Assembly (NCBI RefSeq): GCF_041381155.1
Contig: NC_091147.1
Coordinates: forward strand, 38,876,053-38,940,052
Direction of reading: 5' to 3'
DNA length: 64,000 bases
Source: Argopecten irradians
Lineage: Eukaryota; Mollusca; Bivalvia; Pectinida; Pectinidae
Below the pieces are notes generated by a model. The model was not told the DNA's origin. It worked only from the letters and a program-made list of their open reading frames with translations, and made no database searches. A program made the translations under genes and the position numbers. Shown piece by piece: positions 47,601-59,856 of the stretch; the first letter of the stretch is position 1, and the number at the start of each line of letters is the position of its first letter.

Positions 47601-50600
47601 TTACTGTGTATAACGGGTTGACTATCTAACGTACCTCATTGAGATAAAATGTTACAGGTTGACTATCTAACGTACCTCATTGAGATAAAATGTTACAGGT
47701 TGACTATCTAACGTACCTCATTGAGATGAAATGTTACAGGTTGACTATCTAACGTATCTCATTGAGATAAAATGTTACAGGTTGACTATCTAACATTACC
47801 CTATTCCTGATGATCATAACAGCATTTAGTTCCCGGTCATTTGGTACAAAATTCCCAATTGATAACTAAAAGAAATGAGAAAATTATGCTTATAATCTTA
47901 AAATTACATGTGTAATTGTTTTCATGCAATTAGCAGTAGTTAAGGTTTGACATGAATTAGCGCTTGAATGACAGCTTGAAAAGCGACAAGCGCTTAAATA
48001 AAATTACCACTGAAATAAGTACAATGTATGTTTATTGTATTTTAGAGTTAGTATCGTAGAGTCAGACTTTGTTAAGATTACAGGCTATTTTTGTAACTAA
48101 ATAATTTGATGACTTTCTCTGTTGTAGTTTTTCGATGTACACTCGGACTTTGATGTATTCCGTAAGATCCCCAACACGATGCGCCATATGGCTGACCGTT
48201 TGATGGACGTAGACTCGGTCAGTCGGACCCTGGCCACTGGCACACTCAATACTTCTTCACCAACTCACCTAAAGCTGATGGGAGAGCTACAGATGATCCA
48301 GGATGTCTTTAACACTGTACACAAACTTACTCTATATTTGGATTATTATAACCAGGGTTACTTTGATGATTCTGTTAATCTATGGTGGCCCTGGCCATGT
48401 ATATGTTAGCATTAGATGGCACTGATAGTGTATATTTTGAGAGAAATCATGGCCTTGACAATGTGTATTTTATAAAATATGATGGCCCTGACAATGTACA
48501 TTTCGTGAAATACAGTGGCCCTGACAATGTTTATTTTGCAAATTATGATGGCTCTGACAATGTATATTTTGCAAAACATGATGGCCATGACAATGTATAT
48601 TTTGTGAAATATCATGGCCCTGACAATGTATATTTTGTGATATTTCATACTGTGGGGAATATGTTAGTCCAGGCAGTCTCTATACAGGGGAATATGGTAG
48701 CACTGACAATATGGACTTTTCAGAATTGATAAAAGTTGAACCCCTGCTGTTGAAGTCGGAATGAAAAAAAAAATACTAAAAATTTCGTCCAATTTAGACA
48801 ATTATTCATTAACTATAACAGGAATGTAAAGGACATCGAGAACATGCAAATATACATATGATAACTTTCATAGTTTAGTAATTTCTTGTGGCAAACATCT
48901 CTGCAACTTTATTTTAGTGCTTTTTTTTTCTCTGTTCATAAATTTTGTAGACATGTTCTTGAGTAAAACTGACCTTCCCGATTAGATTTGATGTTGATTC
49001 TAATTTTCATTCCACCATTGTTAACAGTTGTCCAACAAACCAGAGATGCTTTTGTCTAAATCTCCGGATCTTCTGTCCTTCAACATCGGTGGTCTGAGAG
49101 ACGTTGCTGAGAAACACGGAGCTGGATCTTCGGAGGTGTCAGATGCTTCAAGCCTTGTAACAGATTTCATCCATAAGGTATGATCATGTATTTTCAAGTC
49201 TACAAGTTTGATAGAACCTTTTGATAAAAGGCTAATGGATGTTGATATATGATGTTACCAAGTACAAAATATCTCTGTCAATATCAGACGACAAATGACC
49301 AAGGAAGCATGGGTACTAAAAGGTGTAAAGCAGGTAAAAAGTTGTCATCTAAATTTAAAGTTTGACACTTTAGACAATGCTGTTGATTTACAATATGCTG
49401 TAGAGTGGTACAAGATCGCGAAATTTTGCCCTACACATAATGTTTTGTGACGTGTTGTATTTTAAGGATAAGACAAATAAAAGAGCTCAGTTAAATCTTG
49501 ATCTAGAAAATAACGCCCACGCGCATGGTTTACCGTAAGAAATCATGAAGTTAACCACCCGCGATAATTTCCATGTTTACAATACCGGGAACCAGCTTCA
49601 TCATTCAACTTTCCTTATCTTTAAGAGGCTCCTAACCATAAAATTGTCCATAGGAAAGCATTACAGAGATTAAGAAAGTCTCCTTTAGTTAACTTTAGAC
49701 TTTATTTTCTTAACTGTAATGCTGTCAAATAGGGAATTTCATGTTTACAAGTCTCAGTGTTTGTTAAACTAGGGCCTGAGCATATATTTACTTAACACAA
49801 AATTTTATGTGCCCTTTTACTGTAAATTAACTTTCTTTCGCGGCTACTACTTATCGGGATTTCCATTTCAAAATATTTTTGCGGAGACTAAGTTTCGCAG
49901 ATTTAAAATTGAATGAAGATATGTTTGAATTTAATTGTGCTAGAATTGCCCTAGAAATCAATTTTTGGATATAAACTTTTGGGAATTTACCTTGATCGCG
50001 AAATTCACGAAAATAAATTGCACGCGAGAGAAAGTTAGTTTACAGTATCCATATTTTGCTCTGCAGCTTTCTGTGATTGCTTTTACACAAGTTTTGATTT
50101 CTTCAGATTACCGACGACTTCCGTCACCTTTATAAAGACAATGTTATAGTGGAGGTATTGACCTTGACCCCACAAACTCCAGGTTACATAAGGAAGGTCC
50201 GCAGTCTCAAGGCCGCTGAGGTAAGTATTCATCAATATTATCAGAGCTTGATTGGGATTGATTTATTTTAAATCTTATTAACAGTCTGGGTCATTTAAGG
50301 TGGTGACAATATGAAGAGATGGAGGAAAGTCGCGATAGACTATTCGAAGACAACTGCTGACCTAGGCCGTTTTCGTTTATTCGGAACAACCGGTTTGACC
50401 GTTGGTTAAAGTAATTATTTCAAGTATAAGTCCTGACGGACCTGCAGTTTTTGATACAGGCCTGTGAGGGCTTTGCCAAGGCTCGTCTGAAAACAATGTA
50501 AAATCACCAGGTCCGTCTTTAATTAATAAATGAACAACGAGGTCCATCAGCCAAACCGTATAACCGAAAACGGCCCTACAGTCATTACGTAACTGTCCCA

Positions 50601-51657
50601 GATAGGATTCAACCTTGTCACACAAAGGTGGAAGGTTTATTGGAATTAGTTCAGACATCTTAACCACATGACTCCTTATGAGGAGAATAACTTTTGGAAA
50701 TGATTTTTCATATCATATTCTAAAATTTAGCAAAGTTTCATGGTATGATTAAGAATATATCGTAAATTTTCAATTCTGCGGTTTTTAAACTCTAACAGAC
50801 GATATTCCACATATGACCTTGTCCTATACGATAGACCTTATTAATGTTTTGACAGGTGACCGGTGACATTCTTTATATGAACTTGTCTTATGCAATAGGC
50901 TTTATTAATGTTTTGACAGGTGACTGGCGACATTCAGTATTAATGTTTTGACAGGTGACCGGCGACATTCAGTATTAATGTTTTGACAGGTGACCGGCCA
51001 CATTCAGTATTAATGTTTTGACAGGTGACCGGCGACATTCAGTATTAATGTTTTGACAGGTGACCGGCCACATTCAGTATTAATGTTTTGACAGGTGACC
51101 GGCGACATTCCTGATATGAACTTATCCTATATACGATAGTCCTTCTTAATGTTTTGACAGGTGACCGGCGACATTCCCGATATGAACTTGTCCTATATAC
51201 GATAGTCCTTCTTAATGTTTTGACAGGTGACCGGCGACATTCAGTATTAATGTTTTGACAGGTGACCGGCGACATTCAGTATTAATGTTTTGACAGGTGA
51301 CCGGCGACATTCCCGATATGAACTTGTCCTATACGATTGACCTTCTTAATGTTTTAACAGGTGACCGGCGACATTCAGTATTAATGTTTTGACAGGTGAC
51401 CGGCGACATTCCCGATATGAACTTGTCCTATACGATAGTCCTTCTTAATGTTTTGACAGGTGACCGGCGACATTCCCGATATGAACTTATCCAAGGATTA
51501 CGATGAGGACTACTCAAGTATATTCAACATCATTCTGTGGTTCATGATCGTCCTGGCCATCGTTTTGTTCGCCGTCTGCTACGGCATGTGGAACATTGAC
51601 CCCGGCAGGGATAGCATCATATACAGAATGACAACCACACGACTAAAGAAGGAGTAG
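44641..51657 (+). CDS. ATP6AP2: ATP6AP2, V-ATPase accessory protein 2 / (pro)renin receptor, 8 coding exons, about 359 aa
   Basis: Coding exons: 44641-44698, 45757-45887, 46398-46538, 47405-47503, 48128-48316, 49028-49177, 50107-50220, 51460-51657. All join in frame with GT-AG borders; exon 1 ends in phase 1, the others in phase 0. The predicted protein has an N-terminal signal peptide (to about residue 24), a luminal domain, the furin-type site RKVR (285-288, as RKTR in human), one membrane span (about 316-336) and the family's hallmark tail WNIDPGRDSIIYRMT before the stop. The basic end RLKKE recalls a KxKxx-type retrieval signal. Human protein: 350 residues. Family role: type I membrane protein needed for V-ATPase assembly in ER, lysosome and plasma membrane; the cleaved ectodomain binds prorenin in vertebrates and is tied to Wnt signalling. 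The exon 5 donor (ACT|GTACAC) is weak but gives gap-free alignment to human through SPDL. The last acceptor is repeated 14 times (see array). Confidence 0.93.
45375..45700 (+). repeat. Dispersed repeat in ATP6AP2 intron 1
   Basis: Shares GTATCCCA, ACATGAACTTGTGAGT, TTTTACATGTGAATC and ACTGTAACAGATTA with 63205-63730. A long C run (45642-45653) is present in both copies. Confidence 0.7.
46207..46295. mobile_element. About 89-bp fold-back MITE in ATP6AP2 intron 2
   Basis: Ends of the TAACTCATTCACCC / GGGTGAATGAGTTA kind, here degenerate. Better copies are at 57218-57310 and 59770-59856. Confidence 0.5.
46730..46901 (+). repeat. 86-bp tandem duplication in ATP6AP2 intron 3
   Basis: Two nearly identical units, each starting CAAAAGA and containing GATAATGGTGTCGTCTTTGG. 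Confidence 0.9.
47617..47801 (+). repeat. 41-bp tandem repeat in ATP6AP2 intron 4 (4.5 units)
   Basis: The unit starts GTTGACTATCTAACGTACCT and ends GTTACAG, so each junction reads as a splice-acceptor-like ACAG|GTTG. Confidence 0.93.
48385..48650 (+). repeat. About 33-bp degenerate tandem repeat in ATP6AP2 intron 5
   Basis: The unit contains TGGCCCTGACAATGTATATT and TTGTGAAATA. It yields an open frame of 11-residue repeats (GPDNVYFVKY) on the plus strand and another on the minus strand. It is not in frame with exon 5. Confidence 0.85.
49818..50047. mobile_element. 230-bp MITE in ATP6AP2 intron 6
   Basis: Terminal inverted repeats of about 25 bp starting TACTGTAAA and containing AACTTTCT.TCGCG. 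Probable TA target site. Degenerate relatives appear near 4971 and 46100. Confidence 0.75.
50840..51475 (+). repeat. Tandem array of splice-acceptor plus exon-start cassettes before ATP6AP2 exon 8
   Basis: TTTTGACAG|GTGACCGGCGACATTC occurs 14 times. The GTG lies at 50856, 50920, 50955, 50990, 51025, 51060, 51095, 51161, 51227, 51262, 51297, 51361, 51396 and 51460. Unit lengths are about 35 or 64-66 bp. Each copy holds a good 3' splice site; only 51460 opens into the membrane span. The short units read VTGDIQY and then stop. Long units copy about 33 bases of the exon start before returning to intron. Confidence 0.93.
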
Positions 51658-54110
51658 ATCTTCATAATACTGGTCTCCATTATCAAGTTTGTACAAGTTG
51701 TACAAATCGGCTTTACTTGTATGGTATGAACAAATCTTCTGTATTGGGCAACAGCTTTCCAGCAGAATGGTTATGATTGATACATATTTGATGTAATTTT
51801 ATCGCAAAGGTCAAAGGTGAATGAATTATGATTCTCCAATTACACACATTTACCAATGACATAAAACTTGTTTGTGTATTATCATCCAACCTGTTATGTA
51901 CAACTAGTACAAATAATTTAATATTACACATATTTTGTACAACTAGTACAAATAAGATAAAAGAACATTCAGTTTGATAATTGTTTCCACAAGATAGACT
52001 TCCATTATATATGTGTATGTATTAAGTTGAAGCATTCAAATGATGGTATTGTCAATTTTAAAATTTTCTTAAAAGATTATAAATTTAGAAAGAAATTAAA
52101 AAAATAACCCTTTTTTTCTTTTGTTTGATGGGTTAACGCTTTCAGACTTTATACAATTCATAATTTGATATAAATCTGTAAAACAAATAGTGTAAAACTT
52201 AACCATATGTGAGTGAGTAGAAATGTATAGAAGGTGTATCATTATGTATCTAGTCTTGTCTGATGAGGACAAAATTAATGGTGATTTCATGTCGTTACTA
52301 TTTATTAATAGGAATATTTTAATTTTGATATGTTTATAATTCTGCTGATTATGTTAAGATTATGAAATATATATATATTGGTGTGAATGTTGTTGTATTT
52401 GTTTGATATTCCAGTCCCCTTACTCTATAAAAAAATCCACCCATGTAGTCACCAGACGTAAGTTGTCGTGTAATTAAGTTTTCATATTTTTGAATGAAAG
52501 GTAATTCACAACTGAGGAATTTCAAAATTGTCCTCGTTCTCAGCTTCAAAACAACTGATTCTAAATATGAAAATTCTATTTGTTTAGCCAAAAAAATAAA
52601 AAGGTGAGAAATTTTATATTTTAAATATCACAGGTTTGTAATGTTCATTTTATTGCAAGAACTACAATTTGCGAAAATAACCTTTTTTTTTTGCTCGTGT
52701 ATACATATGAACTGTGGTAATATATTGATTGTTTAAAGGCCATAATTACGAGAACTTCAGTAAAGTAATAAAGTTTACAGAGTCTTCTATAATTCAATTA
52801 CATTTTCGACAGCAAGAAGACAAGTCAAGTGTGGGAAATCGATGTTAAATGATCTATTTGTTAAATCTGTGAAATAATGACTACAGTTCTCATCTGCTGA
52901 CTACATAGACATAGCTGATGATGTGATAGTATGAATGTGTGTACGTTGATATTATAGTCACTTCCGTAATTATTGGTCATTGTGTAATTATCATTGATTA
53001 ACATTCCGTGGTTTTAATTATAACTAAAAATCTGTGGTGCATTTAGTATGCAAGACAAACATAAAATCCTGTTGATTTCAAAATGTAGATTCAAACTTAT
53101 CTAGAACGTTTAACTTTTGAAAGCAATCTTGTGTAATGAAACGAGGATATGATTGTTGTATAGGTGTCTACAGATGTTATTCCGATGACAAAAGTTAGTT
53201 TGGTATACTGTGAGCTTGAGATATACTACAAGTTTGATATTCATTTTCTGTACAGAGTCCTGTGGTATTCAATGCTGGCTTCATTCACGAGCCAAAAATT
53301 GAAAAATAAAAATTTAAACATAAAAGAACATTTATGCTTGATAAGACATAACTTCCATATATTCAAGTGCTTCAACCTGTTTATGAATCGACAATTAAGA
53401 TTTTCCAGACAGTTATGAATGTTGATCTCTATTTGTTATTATATATCATATGATTGTAATCAAAATTGCTTGAAGCGATGTGGTATTGTTTTAAAACCCA
53501 TTTACATGTAATAAATACGAGGAAGGTCATTACGATGTGTGTATTATACTAGATCAACATGTTACATGTTATGTGCGTGTGTTGAACTTTTGTATATCAT
53601 CAAGTCATTAATTAATAACCAAATTATGATTTTGATAATCATGCTTGAAAATGATATAACAAATCATGAAAAAAAATTGAATTTATTGCAAAAAAAGTTT
53701 TTCCATCGAATGAATGATTGTTAAGCATTGTTGTATCTTGATCAGATAGCTGAATAGTGTATAGTACATTATTTCGAGTGTTGTGTGGTGCCGTAATTTT
53801 ACAAAGTTGCATTTTGGTGAAAATTGTCCATGATTTCCAACAATTCCATCATTCCTATGTTATAAACCAGGGCAGTATGTGATGAAAGAGATGTGTTGTT
53901 ATTGTAACCAAGAACAAAGCTATTAGGTTGTTATAGATGTCTCACTTTTCCTCATATGATATTTTCATGTATTGTGCGTTATTGGTGGGTAGATTTATCA
54001 TAAAAATAAACAAGTATACAAAAGAGGAAAGAAAGTGTATGTTGTTTTTAAACCAACTTAAGTCCTGTTAATTTTAATATTAACAATATGTTACCGTTCT
54101 GGCTTATTAT
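51658..54110. other. ATP6AP2 3' UTR and intergenic DNA
   Basis: AT-rich. AATAAA-type signals occur at several places (for example about 52595 and 53510), but the true poly(A) site cannot be chosen by eye. Small ORFs have no recognisable domains. Confidence 0.4.
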
Positions 54111-54232
54111 CTGTTCCAAAAGGCCAGGTCAAGCTTATTCCAAAAGGCCAGGTCAAGCTTATTCCAAAAGGTAGAGTTAAGCTTATTCCAAAAGGCAAGG
54201 GCAAGCTTGTTTCAAAAAGCCAAGGCGAGCCT
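54111..54232 (+). repeat. 24-bp tandem repeat (5 degenerate units)
   Basis: Unit GCTTATTCCAAAAGGCCAGG plus TCAA, decaying toward the right. Confidence 0.9.
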
Positions 54233-54253
54233 GTGTCATCCTATAGTGGTTAA

Positions 54254-54655
54254 TAGGGTTGTAACGATTCATCGATATAATCGATCTGAAATTTCACGAT
54301 ACAATCCTATCGTCAGTTAGACTGTATCGCGATATGTCTAGCAATAGTAGTATGCACCCTATAATTGCTGAATAACCTCTCCTTACAAACAAAAATAGCA
54401 GCCCAGCTGAGAAATTTAGATTCAAAATAGGGCACAGAAACTGTTAAAAGTGTTTGTGCTTTGATTTAGATGTTTCAAGTTGTCAGAAAATGAACTCAGG
54501 TTAATCAAAGACAATTTTAAACTTGTCGGTAATATTAAAATATAAAATAAACATTTGCTTGAATTTTTGTATTATGTATCGCAATACCTCATGTATCGCA
54601 ACACAATATCGCGATACGTATCATAACGTGAAATTCCCTACGATACTCAGCACTA
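54254..54655. mobile_element. hAT-type MITE, 402 bp
   Basis: Flanked by the 8-bp duplication GTGGTTAA (54246-54253 and 54656-54663). Ends TAGGGTTGTAACGATTC on the left and TAGTGCTGAGTATCG on the other strand. The inside is rich in ATCGCGATA. An 8-bp duplication with TAGGG-type ends fits the hAT superfamily. It has no coding capacity. Confidence 0.85.
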
Positions 54656-54880
54656 GTGGTTAATTGGCAGTACGAAGTTTGGGATATTGCATGACTTTAA
54701 GGTAATATGAATGAAATCACTTTGAAAAATAACTCCGGAGATATTACCTCTGACTTCATCATTTTATTGAAATCATACTGTGCAAACAACACCTGTACCT
54801 GGTTATAACGAGATGATTACCTGTATACAAGGTTATAACTATTACCTGTACGATTTGTTCCTCATGTTATGACTTAAAAA

Positions 54881-54966
54881 TCTGTGTAATCATGAAATAC
54901 AATGCTATTGTAGAACAAACTTATAAATCTGTGTAATCATGAAATACAATGCTATTGTAGAACAAT
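54881..54966 (+). repeat. 47-bp tandem duplication
   Basis: TCTGTGTAATCATGAAATAC and the following bases recur after 47 bp. Confidence 0.85.
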
Positions 54967-56030
54967 CTACTTATTAAAAAAATGTACATGAGCTTTTTGT
55001 TCAAAAACTTTTAAAAGATTGTTATCTTTGATAACAAAACAAAACACATTTTCCACATTAGAAATAACAGAAAGCTACAAGTATGTTTCTTGTTCAATGT
55101 AACTTCTCTGACCTCACGATTTCTAAATGCATCATATATATTTGAAAGGCAATACAATTTCATCGATAATCATTGTTAAAATGTGAGACTGCAATATGTT
55201 GGCTAACTTTGTTCATATTGGTCTCAATATCCAATATACATATTTAAGGACCAAGGGAAAATGAAAGTTAAAAAAAAACTACATGCATTAATCTATAGTA
55301 CATGTACTAAACAAAAAGAGCAGTAAAAAACTTGGATTTTCAAAATACAAGTTGATGACTAGTAATGATTTAGAAACTTGACCAACAGATGGACACAATG
55401 CCATTCTCTGAACATCAAAATCAGGAGAGCTTAAAAAAAATTAGATGTAACTTAAAAACATGATATTAATGCAATGGTCATATATCAATTTACATGTATC
55501 TATGGCAAAACTGATAAATTGCAAATTAAAAGCGTACAGATAAAACTGACTGATTTCAATATACAACCACAACTGTAGTTATACTATCTGATTACTGTAA
55601 AATTAAAATCCACCACAAATGTTTCAAGCAGAAATTAACGAAATGTAATTTTATGGCAAACAATTATATAAAAATGGTTAACAACGTCTAAAATTTGTTC
55701 TAAAAGCACCATACGTTATCAAACTCTGTGTGCCAGCACGTTAACATTACATACTAATATAACTGTACCGCAGTCATTGGGTGATGAATTTTGATGAAAG
55801 TTTTAGACACGTTATGTTACTAATTCTTTGCCAGATTTTGTTCCCAGTTGCAGTTGACAAAGTAACAAATGAAGCTAAACCATCACTGGGATAACATATA
55901 TATATACAATCTCACAAGTTATTGTTCATGGGATAGATATGCATCAATAGGTCCATAAAATATTATGTTTCAACAATTTCCCCGGAGTCTATCAAGAGCT
56001 TAAGAGATCAATGTATTCCATCTTTGTATC
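54967..56030. other. AT-rich intergenic, no gene seen
   Basis: No ORF, RNA gene or repeat structure that I can support. Confidence 0.4.
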
Positions 56031-56159
56031 TTACAGAGTTATCTCCCTTGCGGGTAGGTATAGATTGTGATATCATTATTTCTGAAAGGTAAGATGTTAC
56101 TCACGCAAGCACATGATGTCACAAACAATAACTACCAGCAAGGGCAGATAACTCTGTAA
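56031..56159. mobile_element. 129-bp fold-back MITE (TTACAGAGTTATCT ends)
   Basis: TTACAGAGTTATCTCCCTTG at the left faces TTACAGAGTTATCTGCCCTT on the other strand. The same end motif occurs singly near 61130. Confidence 0.75.
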
Positions 56160-56534
56160 TACGCAAATACAGAATAGAGCTCCTAGCAGACAAAGGTGAC
56201 GGACTAACAACTTTATTTGGATATGAAAGCTGCAGATTTTAATCCAAGATAATATAGCACAAATATGCTATAATCTTCAAACTATAAATTCTCAATAACT
56301 AAGTATTTGGCCCCTATCGCGCTTGCTATAGATAAAATTGATTGTTTCATGTGTAGATATAATTACTATACAAGCAAATTGATCCCTGTTTTCAAAACTA
56401 CCTGATGACATTATCTCGTAATCCGGACGGTTTAGGCTGGGAACGAAGGTGTCCGGATTAACGAGGGTCCATTGTACAGTCTCGCTAGAAAACTAAACAG
56501 ACTTCATCATGATATGAAAGATAAAGTAGGGTTT

Positions 56535-56825
56535 CATCGATACTCCAGGGGTTACTATCACTGACGTTACATCCACCCCTGGACTATCTCATAGTAAAAT
56601 AGGAGGCAACAGAACAGATAATTTAGGCCATTGATGTCAATTGAAATAATTGAATACTGTTACACTGTGATTGACTGTATGGCATCACTCTCTCTGTAGA
56701 CTTCTTAAGAAGTCTTTGCAGGCCCTGATTGGTTCAGAATTTTTCTCCTGCGCTGCTTTCAGTTTTACTATTACATAGTCCCGGGGTAGATATAACTTAT
56801 TTTAACCCCTAGAGTATTGAGGATG
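56535..56825. mobile_element. MULE-like MITE, copy 3 (diverged)
   Basis: Same family as 13370-13685. The left end reads ACTCCAGGGGTTACTATCACT, very close to the 38-bp satellite unit. No intact target duplication is visible. Confidence 0.8.
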
Positions 56826-57217
56826 ATTGGTATAATGGCGTAACAGAATACCTGAGCTATAAAGATATAGGATTGTCACCAGTAATAAATAAAGACAAAT
56901 TGTTCAAATAATAAAAAAAACAGAAATACCTGCAAGACAAAACTGACACATGAAAATCAGACGCATTAGAATAAAACGAGACAGACATGGGTAATTATTC
57001 CATCATATTACAAAAATCATCACGATTATAAATTATGTTAATAAATGGAGATCTAAGCTAACATTGATCATATGCTTGTTCAAATTTTATAGATACAATT
57101 GTACCTAATCAATGTTCATAACTCTTTTAATTCCAAAAGTATCTCCTAGATCCAAGACAAACTTGACAACAAGCATTCAAAAACACTCAACCCAGTCACT
57201 AAGATACATGTAACTTA

Positions 57218-57310
57218 TAATTCATTCACCCCTAAAACGACCCATATGAACTCTTCCAATTGAAACTTTGGAACAGTTCATTATGAATTGTAAGGGGGGT
57301 GAATGAGTTA
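57218..57310. mobile_element. About 93-bp fold-back MITE (TTCATTCACCCC ends)
   Basis: TAATTCATTCACCCCTAAAA faces GGGGTGAATGAGTTA. Relatives at 59770-59856 and 46207-46295. Confidence 0.7.
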
Positions 57311-57532
57311 ATTTTTAGACAGTTTTTTTATTCGTGGTTGCTGTGAATCCACAAACATAAGAATTTTGTTCTTATGGTGTTTTTTTGCAGCCATTACTGA
57401 TACAACAGTTATGGATGGATTTTTGAGGACTTTTTTAAATGATGTAAAGATTATACTCTTCCTAATTTGGTTTTATTTCGTATTAATTTGAAAACTATTT
57501 CAAAGACAGCAATGCCCCTTAAAGAAGAAATA

Positions 57533-57939
57533 TTAAAGGCCCACTACCTTTCCGAAACGGCTTTTAATTTTTAAAATAGGAATGTAAAACAAGATCGATA
57601 ATTTTGTAGAGTCGCAAAAAATTATTAACTTACCATTAATACTACATATTCATCACATTCTGAACGATTTGTTTAAAATAAATAAAATGTTTATTTTCAT
57701 AACGCGGGTCGTATTATGTTCCCGCCGTCGTCCTAAATACCGCGCGGTAGTTGACTATCACTGCGCCAGACGGCAAAACAGCGAATTTACTCTCCACTGT
57801 TTTCATATATTACGCAGGAAATCTTGCATATGTTTGTTGTCGTAACCTTATTTTAGGTCATCGGTATGCATTTTCTGATGTTATTAATGTTTTTTAAGAA
57901 ACCTTTATATTTTGCTCCGGAAAGGTAATGGGCCTTTAA
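57533..57939 (+). mobile_element. 407-bp MITE, second copy of the GGCCCAYTACC family
   Basis: TTAAAGGCCCACTACCTTTC at the left and its partner GGAAAGGTAATGGGCCTTTAA at the right. Inverse of 42812-43217. Confidence 0.8.
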
Positions 57940-58079
57940 TACATTTATATTACCAACACAAAACAATGATTTACATGCACATGGCCACATTTCTTGAGAT
58001 TTTGTTTCAAAATCCACCTTATTTTACTACCAGTTCTCTGTCACTAATTTACAACACGGAAATCATAAAACACCAGATT

Positions 58080-58590
58080 ATATCTCCTAAACATAAGGAG
58101 TGGATATACCAGATTATCTCCCTTTAGTTTGAAATATAAACCTAGACATACAAAATTATCTTCCCTTAGTTTGAAACATAGAACCAGACATACTAGATTA
58201 TCTCCCCATAGTTTAAATCATAGGACCAAACAAATTAGATTATCTCCATTATTTCTTGAAATATTGGACTTGACTTTTTATCCCCTTAGGTTGATACCTA
58301 TATCCAGAAACCAGATTATCTCCCCCTAGTTTGATCCATAGAACCAAACAAACCTGATTATCTCCCTTAGTTCTGAACATAAAATCAGATATACTGGATT
58401 ATCTCCCCCTATTCTAAACATAGAACTAGACATACTAGATTTCTACCATAGATTGAAGCAAAGTAACAAAAAAATCCTCAAATTATCTCCCTTATTTCTT
58501 GACATATTGGACTAGATATTATATCCCCTTTGATTGATACCTATATCAAGAAACCAGATTATCTCCCCCTAGTTTGTAGCTTAGAACCAG
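58080..58590 (+). repeat. Degenerate tandem repeat, about 45-bp unit (about 10 copies)
   Basis: Repeating AGATTATCTCCCCTAGTTTG and ATAGAACCAGACATACT. The two small ORFs here are produced by the repeat. Confidence 0.75.
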
Positions 58591-59769
58591 ACAATACTAT
58601 TAGTGTTAAGTGTTCAGTGGCCAGTCTACTATACTGGAATGACTAGCTGGAATGAAGCAGCAACATATGTATAAAATATAGATTTCTCTTTAAAATGTTA
58701 TTATACGATATGCAACAAAAATTGATTATCCAAATGAGAATTATAAAAAAAAACAAAAAACCATATGGCAACAACATCTAATAAACTACATGTAATATAT
58801 AAGCAAATCTGTATAAAGATAGTGATATTTGATACATAAAATCTCTGTGAATAAGACAAAAACTAAAAGTAAATTATTTCAAACATGTCGTCACTTCATT
58901 TTTTAAGGAACCTTTTATTGAAGCCTTAATCCTGGTTGAATTTTTTTTTAATTTTTAGTGACAGCATTAAATAGAATGTCTTTATAATAGATTTTCAAAA
59001 ACAAATTAAACATTGCCACATTTCATTATGCTTAATATTCAGACATAAAAACATTATTGCAGTTTTAAAGGGTAACAATTCACATGGGACTAATTTTAAT
59101 AGTTATCTAAATGACATAGAATTCCACTGGATCTTTTTCTAATGATAACTAACCCGTACTCTTAACTTTATTGAATATTCACCTGGGACAATTCTCTATC
59201 AATAATTTTCGTCATCATGATCCAATATTCACATGGGGACTATTTTCTAGTAATAATATAAAATATTCTTTTTTTTAATGTAAAATGCAAATTTTGTTTA
59301 AAAAAAAAATAAACACATAAATGAAACATTATTTTAAGTTTTAAACTTATATGTCAGTGTGCTTTTTGTTTTGAGAATATTTAATCCACAAAATAATAAG
59401 AAATAGATAAACATATCATATGTTCTTCTTTGGTCATATTGTTAAATTCTCATTCAAAATCACAAAATTATTGATATTCACATCAAACCATTTCCTAAAA
59501 ATCTGTCTTCATCATTATTACAATATTAAGTCTAAGATTGATCTAATATTCACACAACACCAATTCCTAATGTTAACTACGCTTTGCATTTAACAGGGAC
59601 TATTTTCTTCATAACTGCTGTTCTCAAAATAACCTGTAATTCACTAGGGACTAATTTTACATGGGACTTATTTTCAATGATAACTTAATTGTTTTTCCCA
59701 AAATTGTATATTATGATATACAATAACCATGGCACACTTCTATTTTATAAATAAAATATCAATCTCGAT
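58591..59769. other. AT-rich intergenic with loose repeats
   Basis: Between about 59070 and 59680 the motif ATTCACATGGGACTATTTTC recurs about five times at irregular spacing, an old decayed repeat. No gene is seen. Confidence 0.4.
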
Positions 59770-59856
59770 TAACTCATTCACCCTTGAACACATTTAGACT
59801 CTTCTAAATCAAACACTAGACAAGTCCATTATGAAATTTCAGGGGTGAATGAGTTA
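59770..59856. mobile_element. 87-bp fold-back MITE
   Basis: TAACTCATTCACCCTTGAA faces TTTCAGGGGTGAATGAGTTA. Same family as 57218-57310. Confidence 0.75.

Noticed and set aside
48412-48648. 78-codon minus-strand ORF inside ATP6AP2 intron 5
   Set aside because: Antisense reading of the 33-bp intron repeat.
51045-51275. 76-codon minus-strand ORF with CRRSPVKTL repeats
   Set aside because: Antisense reading of the ATP6AP2 acceptor array.
56334-56480. Possible small RNA gene in a GC-richer patch
   Set aside because: No convincing tRNA boxes, hairpin or conserved element could be traced.
57912-58329. Two plus-strand ORFs near 58 kb
   Set aside because: They follow a degenerate repeat of about 45 bp and have no recognisable domain.
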